A stretch of 9,059 nucleotides of DNA from an uncultured Solobacterium sp. (GCA_905235315.1 CAJOLG010000059.1:1-9059); one strand, 5' to 3'. Shown: positions 1-6,613, counted from the first letter of the stretch. The notes: a model not told the origin generated them from the letters alone. Numbers and translations: made by a program.

Positions 1-1
1 C

Positions 2-538
2 TCTGCCCAGACAACGGATGCGTCCGTAAACCGGGTAACGCCTGCGCTGTTTGAAGCGTATCCCGATGCCTTTTCGCTTGCGGTGGCAGAACCCGGCGAT
101 ATTGAAGCGTGCATCGCATCCCTCGGGCTTTACCGTAATAAGGCCAAGGCAATCCGCGGAATGGCGCAGGGGATGGTGGAACAGTATGACGGAGAAGTTC
201 CTTCGACCATGGAAGAGCTGGTCAGGCTTCCCGGCGTCGGGCGGAAATGCGCCAATGTCATCCTGAGTGAATGTTACGGGGTTCCGGCGCTGGCGGTGGA
301 TACCCACGTCAGCCGGGTATCGAGGCGGCTTGGTCTTGCAAAACCCGAGGATACGCTTCTTGAAGTGGAAACCAAACTGAAACGGAAGATTCCGAAGGAG
401 CAGTGGATCAAAACCCACCATCAGCTGATCTTCTTCGGCCGGTATCTCTGCCATGCGCGGAATCCGGAATGTGAGCGATGCCCGTTTCAGGGGAAATGCC
501 GTTACGGAAAATACGATGAAACAAATGTAAAACACTGA
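2..538 (+). CDS. nth: Endonuclease III (DNA glycosylase/AP lyase), 5' end missing
   Basis: Base-excision repair enzyme that removes oxidised pyrimidines and cleaves the abasic site by beta-elimination. The open frame runs in from the window edge; 178 residues are visible and, by comparison with E. coli Nth, roughly 38 N-terminal residues are missing. The visible part begins at the conserved SAQTTD motif. The helix-hairpin-helix LPGVGRK ends in the catalytic lysine (visible residue 82, equivalent to E. coli Lys120), and the catalytic aspartate lies in VDTH (visible residue 100). The four cysteines of the iron-sulfur cluster are all present with the family spacing C-x6-C-x2-C-x5-C (visible residues 150, 157, 160, 166). 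The protein looks functional. In Bacillus this gene follows dnaD and lies close to ponA-recU, so dnaD may be just upstream, but that is outside the window. Internal in-frame starts such as GTG at 83 are not the true start. Confidence 0.95.
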   Translation, partial: SAQTTDASVNRVTPALFEAYPDAFSLAVAEPGDIEACIASLGLYRNKAKAIRGMAQGMVEQYDGEVPSTMEELVRLPGVGRKCANVILSECYGVPALAVDTHVSRVSRRLGLAKPEDTLLEVETKLKRKIPKEQWIKTHHQLIFFGRYLCHARNPECERCPFQGKCRYGKYDETNVKH

Positions 539-575
539 GTGCGGGATCGGAAGATCCTCGTTCGCTCAGTGTTTT
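529..575. terminator. Bidirectional intrinsic terminator between nth and ponA
   Basis: The 11-base arm at 529-539 (AAAACACTGAG) is complementary to 565-575 (CTCAGTGTTTT). Between the arms a second small helix, GGATC (544-548) with GATCC (553-557), is capped by GGAA, a GNRA-type tetraloop. On the + strand the stem is followed by T-rich sequence (GTGTTTTTTAT). On the minus strand the mirrored 3' arm ends in GTGTTTTAC, a shorter run, so termination of the ponA transcript may be weaker. The nth stop codon (536-538) lies inside the left arm. The location between two convergent stop codons supports a shared role. Confidence 0.8.
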
Positions 576-583
576 TTATACGA

Positions 584-3352
584 TCAGTTGTCCGGATCCG
601 GGCTGTTTGGTTCCTCATCGGATTCCGGGTTCGGTGATTCCTCGCCGGGGGATGCAGTCCCGTTCGGTCCCGGTTTCGCAGAAGGCTCCGGATTTCCGGA
701 CTTCGGCGTGCGGAATTTTACACAGACTTCATTGGAGGACCGGTCGGAGACATCGAATGCATAGAAGCCGCAGGCTTCATACTCGGTATCGCTGTCCAGT
801 TCTGACGCATCGGCTTCGAAGGTATCGTCTTCACTGGCAAGCTCCGCAATCAGCGAGCCGTTTTTCTCAATTCGTGCCTTGTAGCGGATGGGGCCATATA
901 CCCAGCTCCAGTCAAAGAGCCGGTTTCCCCAGGCTTCCACAAGCACATTTCCGGCTGCGTCACGCAGGGAGATATCCATGGTGTTGTCCGCCTGGATCAG
1001 CCGGTCAGGATCGGGATACGGCGTCCAGTCAAGCACAAGGGTATCGCCGGAGATCGATGCGGTGAAGTTTGCCAGGGAATCGATGTTCTCATCGGATTCC
1101 GGTTCTGCCAGGCCGGCAAACTCACTCTTTACAAGACCGGTCGTCACAAGGGAAGGATCCATGTCGGGCAGGACAGCCGCATACGGCCATGTGCCGAGAA
1201 TGTGGGTGATCTGGGAGATGCCCTCGGGCATTGCCAGTTCTTCCGGCGCATTGTCCCGGTGGATCGCATCAAGAACGAGCGAGCAGATATGACCGGGGAT
1301 ATTCATGGCGGATTTGTCACGGTCAAAATAGGTATCCTTGTCCTTGACGCCTTTTTCATATCCGACCCATGTACAGATCGTATACTCGCTGGTATCACAT
1401 ACCATCCATTTGTCCTTTGAAGCACCCTGCGGAATGTTGTACTGCAGACCTTCATCGCCCCAGTCGGATGTTCCGGTCTTGCCGTAGGTCGCATAATTCC
1501 GGGTGAGAATATCAAGGTAGTTGTATACGCCGCCGTGCACTGCGGTATACATCAGCTGGGCTGCCAGGTAAGCGGCCTGCGGAGAGAGAACATTGCGCGG
1601 CTCGTAATACGGAACCAGAGGTTCGCCGGTGCCGCTGCGGAACTCAATCCGCTCAATCGTATGCGGTTTGATATAATTGCCGCCGTTCATCAGGATGGCG
1701 TGGGCTGCCATCAGTTCCTCACAGGAGGAAGTGAAATTGGAGCCGCCGATCGCAAAGCCGATATCGAAATTATCATAATTGACCTGGGAAAAGCCGAGGC
1801 TGTTCACATACTGCACGACGGTATCCCAGCCCGCCGTGTTCAGCACATCCTGGAGGGCCTGAATCGCCGGCGTATTGAGCGAGGCGGAAATCGCATAGGA
1901 CAGGGTGACCTGGCCGTTATAGGAGCCGTTGGCATTCTTGATGATCATGTTGGTGCCCTGATAGGTGATCGGGCGGTCGGTAACGACATGACTTGTGGCC
2001 CATCCGAGATATTCAAATGCGAGCGCATAGTCAAGGAACGGTTTTACGCTGGAACCCGGCTGTTTGTACTGGTCTGTCGCATGGTTCAGCAGCATCGATC
2101 CGCCGCGGCCGTAGTTGCGCCCGCCGCCGATGGCGATAACTTCTCCGTTCTGGTTGTTTTCTGCGATAATACCGATCTCCATCAGTTCATCCGGGAAGGT
2201 TACATCCTCTTTCCGGCCGGCCTGAATATCATCCATGACTTCCTGGACTTCGGGATCCATAAACGTATGGATATCCATGGCAACAGAGAGGGGATCCTGC
2301 CCGGTGATGTCAGCTGCTTCCTGAATGACGGTATCGATATAAGACTGGTAGGCATAGGTTTCGCCGCCGCCGGAGTTGGGATCGATCAGGGTGTCTTCCA
2401 CCTTGATCATTTTGGCGAGGTCGTATTCTTTTTCGGTAATGTAGCCATGCCGCAGCATCATGTCCAGCACGGTATTCCGCCGCCGTGTGGCGTTATCAAG
2501 AAAATTGTGAGGGTCATAGGTGTAGGGGGCGTTGATGACGCCTGCCAGCATCGCTGCTTCCGCAAGGTTGAGCTCGCCTGCTGTTTTGCCGTAATAGTAT
2601 TCTGCCGCCTTCTGAATCCCGCGGATATTGCCGGTGCCGCCGAAATTCATCTTGTTGAGATACATCTCAAAGACGGCCTTCTTGTTGGATTCCTTCTCCA
2701 GCTGTCGGGCGAGATCAATCTGCTGGATTTTGTATTCAAGGGTGCGGTTTGTGGTCTGTCCGGTCTCATCATTCTGGAAGTACGTAAGCTTTACCAGCTG
2801 CATCGTGAATGTGGAACCGCCCGAAAGCCCGCTGCGGTGCCGCAGCCTGTTCATGACGTTGTCAATCGCCGATTTGGTAAAGCGGGGAAGATCGAACCCG
2901 TCGTGTTCAAAGTAGCGGCTGTCCTCCACCGCAAGAAAAGCATCAATGACCGCTTCGGATATCTCGTCATAGGTGACGTTTTCTCTTAACTGTGTGCCGA
3001 CATCGGCGATCAGTGTCCCGTTCCGGTCAAAGATATGCGAACTTTCCTGCGAAAAGAAATCATCGATGATGAGCTGCGGCTCGTTTTTCTTCATCCGGTT
3101 GAGCGCGAAAACCCCGATCAGTCCGCTGAACAGTTCGAGGAAAATGAAAAAGACCAGAACCAGGGTCCATACGGCCATCCGGTTGACTTTCCGGCGTTTT
3201 TTCCGATGCGTGCTGCGCGAAGCGGAAGACGAAGAACGCCGGGAAGCAGACTGCCTGGAAGCAGACTGCCGGGACGGGACCGTTGATTTCGTGCCGGACC
3301 GCTTTGCCGGATGCGAAGATTTCTTTGTATTCGGGCGTTTCTGTAAACTCAT
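584..3352 (-). CDS. ponA: Class A penicillin-binding protein 1 (bifunctional transglycosylase/transpeptidase)
   Basis: Membrane-anchored enzyme that polymerises lipid II into glycan strands and crosslinks the stem peptides. It has 922 residues, close to B. subtilis PBP1. Order: a basic, Ser/Arg-rich cytoplasmic tail (1-58); one membrane segment (about 60-84); a GT51 glycosyltransferase domain with catalytic Glu143 in EDSRYFEHDG, GGSTFTMQ at 178-185 and EMYLN at 229-233; a transpeptidase domain with SxxK at Ser434-Lys437, SxN at 491-493 and KTGT at 625-628; a beta-rich segment (about 758-884) resembling a fibronectin III-like module; and a Pro/Glu/Ser-rich tail (about 885-922). All catalytic motifs are intact. 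The ATG at 3352 was chosen because GGAGAAGG (3356-3363) sits just upstream and the ATG overlaps the recU stop as ATGA. A longer frame starting at 3448 would lie inside recU and lacks support. It is likely translated by coupling from recU. Confidence 0.95.
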   Translation of the reverse strand: MSLQKRPNTKKSSHPAKRSGTKSTVPSRQSASRQSASRRSSSSASRSTHRKKRRKVNRMAVWTLVLVFFIFLELFSGLIGVFALNRMKKNEPQLIIDDFFSQESSHIFDRNGTLIADVGTQLRENVTYDEISEAVIDAFLAVEDSRYFEHDGFDLPRFTKSAIDNVMNRLRHRSGLSGGSTFTMQLVKLTYFQNDETGQTTNRTLEYKIQQIDLARQLEKESNKKAVFEMYLNKMNFGGTGNIRGIQKAAEYYYGKTAGELNLAEAAMLAGVINAPYTYDPHNFLDNATRRRNTVLDMMLRHGYITEKEYDLAKMIKVEDTLIDPNSGGGETYAYQSYIDTVIQEAADITGQDPLSVAMDIHTFMDPEVQEVMDDIQAGRKEDVTFPDELMEIGIIAENNQNGEVIAIGGGRNYGRGGSMLLNHATDQYKQPGSSVKPFLDYALAFEYLGWATSHVVTDRPITYQGTNMIIKNANGSYNGQVTLSYAISASLNTPAIQALQDVLNTAGWDTVVQYVNSLGFSQVNYDNFDIGFAIGGSNFTSSCEELMAAHAILMNGGNYIKPHTIERIEFRSGTGEPLVPYYEPRNVLSPQAAYLAAQLMYTAVHGGVYNYLDILTRNYATYGKTGTSDWGDEGLQYNIPQGASKDKWMVCDTSEYTICTWVGYEKGVKDKDTYFDRDKSAMNIPGHICSLVLDAIHRDNAPEELAMPEGISQITHILGTWPYAAVLPDMDPSLVTTGLVKSEFAGLAEPESDENIDSLANFTASISGDTLVLDWTPYPDPDRLIQADNTMDISLRDAAGNVLVEAWGNRLFDWSWVYGPIRYKARIEKNGSLIAELASEDDTFEADASELDSDTEYEACGFYAFDVSDRSSNEVCVKFRTPKSGNPEPSAKPGPNGTASPGEESPNPESDEEPNSPDPDN
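3242..3271. repeat. 15-bp tandem duplication inside the ponA 5' region
   Basis: Two adjacent 15-base units (3242-3256 and 3257-3271) are identical at 14 of 15 positions; only the last base differs (T versus G). The period is a multiple of three, so the repeat adds five residues to the PBP1 cytoplasmic tail (SRQSA followed by SRQSA) without changing frame. It is a plausible slippage site that could vary in copy number between strains. Confidence 0.8.
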
Positions 3353-3927
3353 GAACCTTCTCCGAAGTAAACTCTGTCCACAACCGAGAGATAGTCGACC
3401 GGCCGGACGTAGTTGTAAGGAATTTCGTAGGCGTGTTCCGTAAACCATTCATAGGGTATGGAACGCCGCCCGCAGCTGTTGATATATGCAATAGCTTCTT
3501 CCGCATCTGCCAGATAGGTGATATCCAGCCCGGTAAACCGGATGATCAGGAAGGCAATCGCGCCATGCCGGACGACAGAAGAAAGATGCTCAATCTGATG
3601 CGCATGAATGGACTTGAGCGGGAAGGAGGTGTTGACGGCACACTCCTTGGCCTCAAAATCGATGTATTTGCCGCGGTAAATCCCGTTGTAGTCGGTGGTG
3701 CTCGGAAGCTTGAAATAGGCTTCCGTGATCTTTGCGGCCGTCCGGTCCGGATAATCGACCTTTACGATTGTGACCGGAGTGGGTTTTTTATGAATAATCG
3801 CCCGGTCAATGGACCGGTAATAGTCATTTGTCCGGTTGATATCTTTTTCAAGTTTCATGCCGCGGTCTGCGAATGAAGTCGGCTCATGTCTGACTGCAGC
3901 TTTTTTTCCGTTGGGATAATTAACCAT
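3349..3927 (-). CDS. recU: Holliday junction resolvase RecU
   Basis: Resolves Holliday junctions during homologous recombination and chromosome segregation in Firmicutes. The 192-residue product matches the Bacillus family throughout: YPNGK near the N-terminus, IHKKPTPV (45-52), the nuclease core TTDYNGIY (77-84) followed by IDFEAKE (89-95), and TSFPL (100-104). The expected active-site residues Asp79, Glu92 and Lys94 are present, and the C-terminal region ends in a RPVDYLSVVDRVYF-like segment typical of the family. The ATG at 3927 is preferred over the TTG three bases earlier (3930): GGAGGG (3932-3937) stands four bases from the ATG but only one base from the TTG. It is the first gene of the recU-ponA operon, its stop overlapping the ponA ATG. 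The recU-ponA pairing is the same as in Bacillus. Confidence 0.95.
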   Translation of the reverse strand: MVNYPNGKKAAVRHEPTSFADRGMKLEKDINRTNDYYRSIDRAIIHKKPTPVTIVKVDYPDRTAAKITEAYFKLPSTTDYNGIYRGKYIDFEAKECAVNTSFPLKSIHAHQIEHLSSVVRHGAIAFLIIRFTGLDITYLADAEEAIAYINSCGRRSIPYEWFTEHAYEIPYNYVRPVDYLSVVDRVYFGEGS

Positions 3928-3949
3928 CAAACCCTCCGTTCGAATCCCT

Positions 3950-3978
3950 ATTATAACTTCTCATAAAGAATTAAAAAA
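3950..3978 (-). promoter_or_regulatory. Candidate sigma-A promoter for recU-ponA
   Basis: Read on the minus strand, 3955-3950 is a perfect TATAAT. At 17 bases upstream the -35 position (3978-3973) reads TTTTTT, a poor match to TTGACA, so the box assignment rests on the -10 and on the A/T-rich upstream sequence. Transcription would start near 3943, leaving a leader of about 16 bases with just the Shine-Dalgarno sequence before the recU ATG. Confidence 0.5.
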
Positions 3979-4021
3979 GACGTCCGGGAGGAGGGAAAAC
4001 AAATTATCATGTGCAACCTTG

Positions 4022-4050
4022 TTCACAAAATTGAATTTTTGTGTGAAAAT
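4022..4050 (+). promoter_or_regulatory. Candidate gpsB promoter overlapped by an inverted repeat
   Basis: TTCACA (4022-4027) as -35, a 17-base spacer, then GAAAAT (4045-4050) as -10 preceded by TGT (4042-4044), the extended -10 signature. Neither hexamer is strong. The same bases form a perfect dyad, TTCACA (4022-4027) and TGTGAA (4042-4047), separated by 14 bases, and the interior CACAAAA (4024-4030) can also pair with TTTTGTG (4037-4043). A repressor or activator bound here would cover the promoter, but no regulator can be named from the sequence. Confidence 0.4.
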
Positions 4051-4073
4051 AATCAACGTGGGAGAGAGAGTTC

Positions 4074-4436
4074 ATGGCGGGTAAGCTTAATCTTGATATT
4101 CAGACCATTCTTGACAAGCGGTTTGATATTGATTTCAAGGGATACAGCGGTCTTGAAGTTGATACGTTTCTTGATCTTGTGATTGAAGACTATCAGACTT
4201 ATCAGGATATCACGGCTGAACTGAATCAGAAGATTGCGGAACTGGAACGCACCAATGCATCACTGCGTGCCAAGCTGATCGAAGAAGAAGGGAAGACGCG
4301 TGCGTATCTTGACCAGCAGCGCGAAAATCCCGGAATGCAGGGAGCCGCCAATGTCGATATTCTCAAGCGTCTCTCACGGCTTGAAGAACAGGTCATGAAA
4401 GCGAACGAAAACAACGGAAACAACGGCGTTCGCTGA
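4074..4436 (+). CDS. gpsB: Cell-cycle protein GpsB (DivIVA-family)
   Basis: Small cytoplasmic coiled-coil protein that, in Bacillus, Listeria and Streptococcus, docks class A PBPs and helps shuttle them between the septum and the side wall. The product has 120 residues, somewhat longer than B. subtilis GpsB. The N-terminal DivIVA-like domain (about 1-70) contains GYSGLEVDTFLD (23-34). Tyr24, Asp30 and Asp34 align with the B. subtilis residues (Tyr25, Asp31, Asp35) that hold the PBP1 tail. A coiled coil (about 36-80), a Gln/Gly-containing linker and the family's C-terminal trimerisation helix (DILKRLSRLEEQV, 95-107) follow. The last residues are Asn/Gly-rich. The ATG has a purine-rich GGGAGAGAGAG just upstream. 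The C-terminal helix, length and rnpB neighbour favour GpsB over full-length DivIVA. It faces away from recU-ponA, and its likely partner PBP1 is encoded there. Confidence 0.9.
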   Translation: MAGKLNLDIQTILDKRFDIDFKGYSGLEVDTFLDLVIEDYQTYQDITAELNQKIAELERTNASLRAKLIEEEGKTRAYLDQQRENPGMQGAANVDILKRLSRLEEQVMKANENNGNNGVR

Positions 4437-4807
4437 TTACGCGCATATTCGGGCAGTCGCTGGTCATTACCGATGATCAGAGGAAAGTCCATGCTCGCAC
4501 AGGCTGTGATGCCTGTAGTGTTTGTGCCGGCCGAATCAATAAGACCGGGCAGCGAAAGCTGACGGCGGAGTCCGATTCTAAAGGAGCGATCCCATGAGGA
4601 GGACCTGTAACGTGCCACAGTGACGAAGCCGGAGCGGAAACGTTCCGGGTGGAACGAGGTAAACCCCGCAAGCGAGAAATCCAAATTTGGTAGGAGAATT
4701 CCCTGCGGCGAACAAGAAGCCAAACGGGAGCTGCCTTCGGGCAGAGATAAATGGCTGCCATCCGGGCAACCGGAGACAGAACATGGCTTACAGAGTGTGC
4801 TCGTAAC
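4437..4807 (+). ncRNA. rnpB: RNase P RNA, Bacillus-type (type B)
   Basis: Catalytic RNA that removes the 5' leader from precursor tRNAs. Conserved core strands are clear: GAGGAAAGTCCATGCTCGCAC-like sequence around 4480-4500 and ACAGAACATGGCTTA at 4776-4790, the two halves that build helix P4. P1 forms from TTACG (4437-4441) with CGTAA (4802-4806), extended by CGCA (4442-4445) with TGTG (4796-4799). TGGTCAT (4461-4467) pairs with ATGATCA (4473-4479) as P3. CCGGAGCG (4629-4636) pairs with CGTTCCGG (4641-4648) under a GAAA tetraloop, the P12 position. A GGT at 4689-4691, in AAATTTGGTAGG, is in the place where the family binds the tRNA CCA end. CTGCC-TTCG-GGCAG (4731-4744) is a stable capped stem. 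The overall pattern resembles B. subtilis rather than E. coli. The 5' end is placed by P1 and directly abuts the gpsB stop codon. Ends are accurate to a few bases only. Confidence 0.93.
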
Positions 4808-4830
4808 AGAGAGGGTAAAACCTCTCTTTT
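4808..4830 (+). terminator. Intrinsic terminator of rnpB
   Basis: AGAGAGG (4808-4814) pairs perfectly with CCTCTCT (4821-4827) around the loop GTAAAA; the stem ends in a run of four T (4827-4830) followed by CATTTG. It starts one base after the P1 strand of RNase P RNA, so it fixes the 3' boundary of that gene. Confidence 0.85.
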
Positions 4831-4843
4831 CATTTGACGGGCG

Positions 4844-4852
4844 TGATATACT
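4844..4852 (+). promoter_or_regulatory. Candidate extended -10 promoter for pgsA
   Basis: TGATATACT (4844-4852) matches an extended -10 element (TGn followed by TATACT). The -35 position at 17 bases upstream (4824-4829, CTCTTT) lies in the rnpB terminator and is weak. A TTGACG at 4834-4839 is only seven bases from the -10 and cannot be its partner. The site would let pgsA be expressed despite the terminator just before it. Confidence 0.45.
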
Positions 4853-4883
4853 GATTTCGTTGTAATTGAAGAGGGATGAGGTT

Positions 4884-5477
4884 ATGAATCTGCCAAACCG
4901 GCTGACATTATTCCGGATCGTCATGATACCCGCGGTGGTATTGGTTTACCTGTTTCCGTATGCGCAGTTTGGAATTGAACTGCAGGTTTTTACCGTCGGC
5001 GCCGTACGGCTTTCCACAGTAAACATTATCTGCCTGGCGCTTTATGGCGCAGCGGCGATCACCGACTTCCTTGACGGCAGAATTGCCCGCAGCAGAAATA
5101 TTCAGACAACCTTCGGCAAATTCGCCGATCCGGTTGCGGACAAGATGCTGACATCCACAATGTTCATTCTGTTTGCGTCGAAGGGAATCATCTCTGTCGT
5201 ACCGGTCATCATCATGGTGTGCCGCGATATTATCGTGGACGGCTGCCGGATGATTGCCGCCGCAAACGGGAAAGTGGTTCCTGCGCAGTCACTCGGAAAG
5301 GTAAAGACGGTTTCCCAGATGCTCACGATCGCGCTGATTCTGCTGAACAATCTCCCGTTTGAAGTGTGGCAGCTGCCGGTCAGTGATGTTCTTCTGTGGT
5401 TCAGCGCATTTGTCAGTTTCGCCAGCGGAATGTCGTATTTCAACCAGCTGAAAGAAGATATTTTTGAATCAAAATAA
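4884..5477 (+). CDS. pgsA: CDP-diacylglycerol--glycerol-3-phosphate 3-phosphatidyltransferase
   Basis: Integral membrane enzyme that transfers the phosphatidyl group from CDP-diacylglycerol to glycerol-3-phosphate, the committed step to phosphatidylglycerol. The 197-residue product carries the complete CDP-alcohol phosphatidyltransferase signature D-x2-D-G-x2-A-R-x8-G-x3-D-x3-D, from Asp61 to Asp86 (DFLDGRIAR, then GKFADPVAD). Several hydrophobic stretches (about 10-25, 43-60, 88-115, 150-165 and 170-187) fit a multi-pass membrane protein. The ATG at 4884 gives the typical start MNLPNRLTLFR and has GAGGG at 4871-4875, eight bases upstream. A TTG at 4866 would add six residues without an obvious ribosome site. 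It is followed by recA after 63 bases with no U-tailed terminator, so the two are probably cotranscribed. In Bacillus cinA lies between them; it is absent here. Confidence 0.93.
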   Translation: MNLPNRLTLFRIVMIPAVVLVYLFPYAQFGIELQVFTVGAVRLSTVNIICLALYGAAAITDFLDGRIARSRNIQTTFGKFADPVADKMLTSTMFILFASKGIISVVPVIIMVCRDIIVDGCRMIAAANGKVVPAQSLGKVKTVSQMLTIALILLNNLPFEVWQLPVSDVLLWFSAFVSFASGMSYFNQLKEDIFESK

Positions 5478-5483
5478 TAAAGA

Positions 5484-5500
5484 GTGCGGGGAATCCGCAC
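5484..5500 (+). other. GC-rich stem-loop between pgsA and recA
   Basis: GTGCGG (5484-5489) pairs with CCGCAC (5495-5500) around GGAAT. No U-run follows, so it does not look like an intrinsic terminator. It could be a processing or stability element in a pgsA-recA transcript, or chance. A TATAAG at 5510-5515 might be a weak -10 for recA, but no acceptable -35 is seen with it. Confidence 0.35.
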
Positions 5501-5540
5501 GTCAGACGGTATAAGGGAAGTAGTTAGGAGAACTCAAACT

Positions 5541-6605
5541 ATGGCAAAAGAAACAAAGACAGCGGTTTCTGCGGAAAACAAGAAAGACCAGCTTCTTCAG
5601 GAAGCGCTGCGGGCGATTGAAAAAGAATACGGCAAAGGCTCCATCATGCGGCTCGGAGACCGCGCGGATGTTTCCGTGGATGCGATTCCGACCGGCAGCC
5701 TTACGCTGGATGCGGCGCTCGGCATCGGCGGCTATCCGAAGGGGCGGATCATTGAAATTTACGGTCCGGAATCCTCCGGTAAGACAACCCTCGCACTTCA
5801 TGCGATCGCAGAGTGTCAGAAAGAGGGCGGCAGATGTGCCTTCATCGATGCGGAAAACGCGATTGATCCGCTGTACGCAAAGAATCTCGGTGTTGATATC
5901 GATGAGCTGATTCTCTCACAGCCGGATTCCGGGGAACAGGCGCTCGAGATCACCGAAGTACTGATCAAATCCGGCGCCATCGATCTGGTTGTCATAGACT
6001 CGGTCGCTGCACTTGTGCCGCAGGCAGAGCTTGACGGCGAGATGGGAGATGCCAGCGTCGGTCTGCAGGCCCGCCTCATGTCCAAGGCGATGCGGAAACT
6101 TGCCGGTGTCATGAACCGTTCCAGCTGCACGGCGATTTTTATCAACCAGCTGCGTGAAAAGGTCGGCATTATGTTCGGCAATCCGGAGACAACCCCGGGC
6201 GGCCGTGCCCTGAAGTTCTACTCCAGCGTGCGTCTGGATGTCCGCCGCGGAGAAACGCTGAAGAACGGCCAGGATGCTTACGGCAATGTCGTGAAGATCA
6301 AAGTCGTCAAGAACAAGGTTGCGCCTCCCTTCAAGACCGCAACGGTAAATATGATCTACGGAGAGGGGATTTCCCATCTTGATGAGGTCATCAATCTGGC
6401 GGTGGAGAACGATATCATCGATAAGTCCGGCGCCTGGTTCTCCTATAAAGGAGACAAGATCGGCCAGGGAATCCAGGCTGTCCGTGAGTTCATGAAGAAC
6501 AATCCGGAAATTGATGCCGAAGTCACGGCGGCGGTAAAGGAAAAACTGTTCGGTACCGGTGAAACGGACGATGCCGCACAGGAAACGCCCGCTGAGACAA
6601 AGTGA
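5541..6605 (+). CDS. recA: Recombinase RecA
   Basis: ATP-dependent strand-exchange protein that also triggers LexA self-cleavage in the SOS response. The product has 354 residues, normal for the family. Walker A is GPESSGKT (75-82), the catalytic glutamate is in DAENA (Glu105), Walker B ends in LVVID (149-153), loop L1 lies in [10 protein letters not shown] (165-174), and loop L2 begins at NQLREKVG (202-209) and runs to [10 protein letters not shown]. The C-terminal end is short and acidic. The ATG at 5541 was chosen because AGGAG (5526-5530) is ten bases upstream and the protein start is typical; the open frame extends back to a GTG at 5484 without support. Positions 106 and 172 are Asn and Ser where E. 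coli RecA has His97 and His163. No GAAC-N4-GTTC LexA-type box is seen in the 63 bases upstream. It is probably transcribed with pgsA and ended by the hairpin that follows. Confidence 0.97.
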   Translation: MAKETKTAVSAENKKDQLLQEALRAIEKEYGKGSIMRLGDRADVSVDAIPTGSLTLDAALGIGGYPKGRIIEIYGPESSGKTTLALHAIAECQKEGGRCAFIDAENAIDPLYAKNLGVDIDELILSQPDSGEQALEITEVLIKSGAIDLVVIDSVAALVPQAELDGEMGDASVGLQARLMSKAMRKLAGVMNRSSCTAIFINQLREKVGIMFGNPETTPGGRALKFYSSVRLDVRRGETLKNGQDAYGNVVKIKVVKNKVAPPFKTATVNMIYGEGISHLDEVINLAVENDIIDKSGAWFSYKGDKIGQGIQAVREFMKNNPEIDAEVTAAVKEKLFGTGETDDAAQETPAETK

Positions 6606-6613
6606 CCGGCTGA

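Noticed and set aside
1535..2989. A 484-codon open frame on the + strand opposite ponA
   Set aside because: It lies entirely antisense to a PBP1 gene with all catalytic motifs, and its translation shows no recognisable domain. Codon bias of the real gene explains the open frame.
3353..3448. Upstream extension of ponA by 32 residues
   Set aside because: It would lie wholly within recU in another frame; the ATG at 3352 has a good ribosome site and the ATGA overlap typical of coupled genes.
4834..4852. TTGACG plus TATACT as a classical promoter for pgsA
   Set aside because: The spacer is only seven bases. The extended -10 reading of TGATATACT was kept instead, at moderate confidence.
4226..4924. 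A 232-codon minus-strand frame and other frames across 4437-4865
   Set aside because: They cover gpsB and the RNase P RNA. The RNA's conserved core and helices account for this sequence; the frames are incidental.
5464..5492. TTGAAT at 5464-5469 as a recA -35 box
   Set aside because: At 17 bases downstream the sequence is CGGGGA, not a -10; no acceptable pair could be built.
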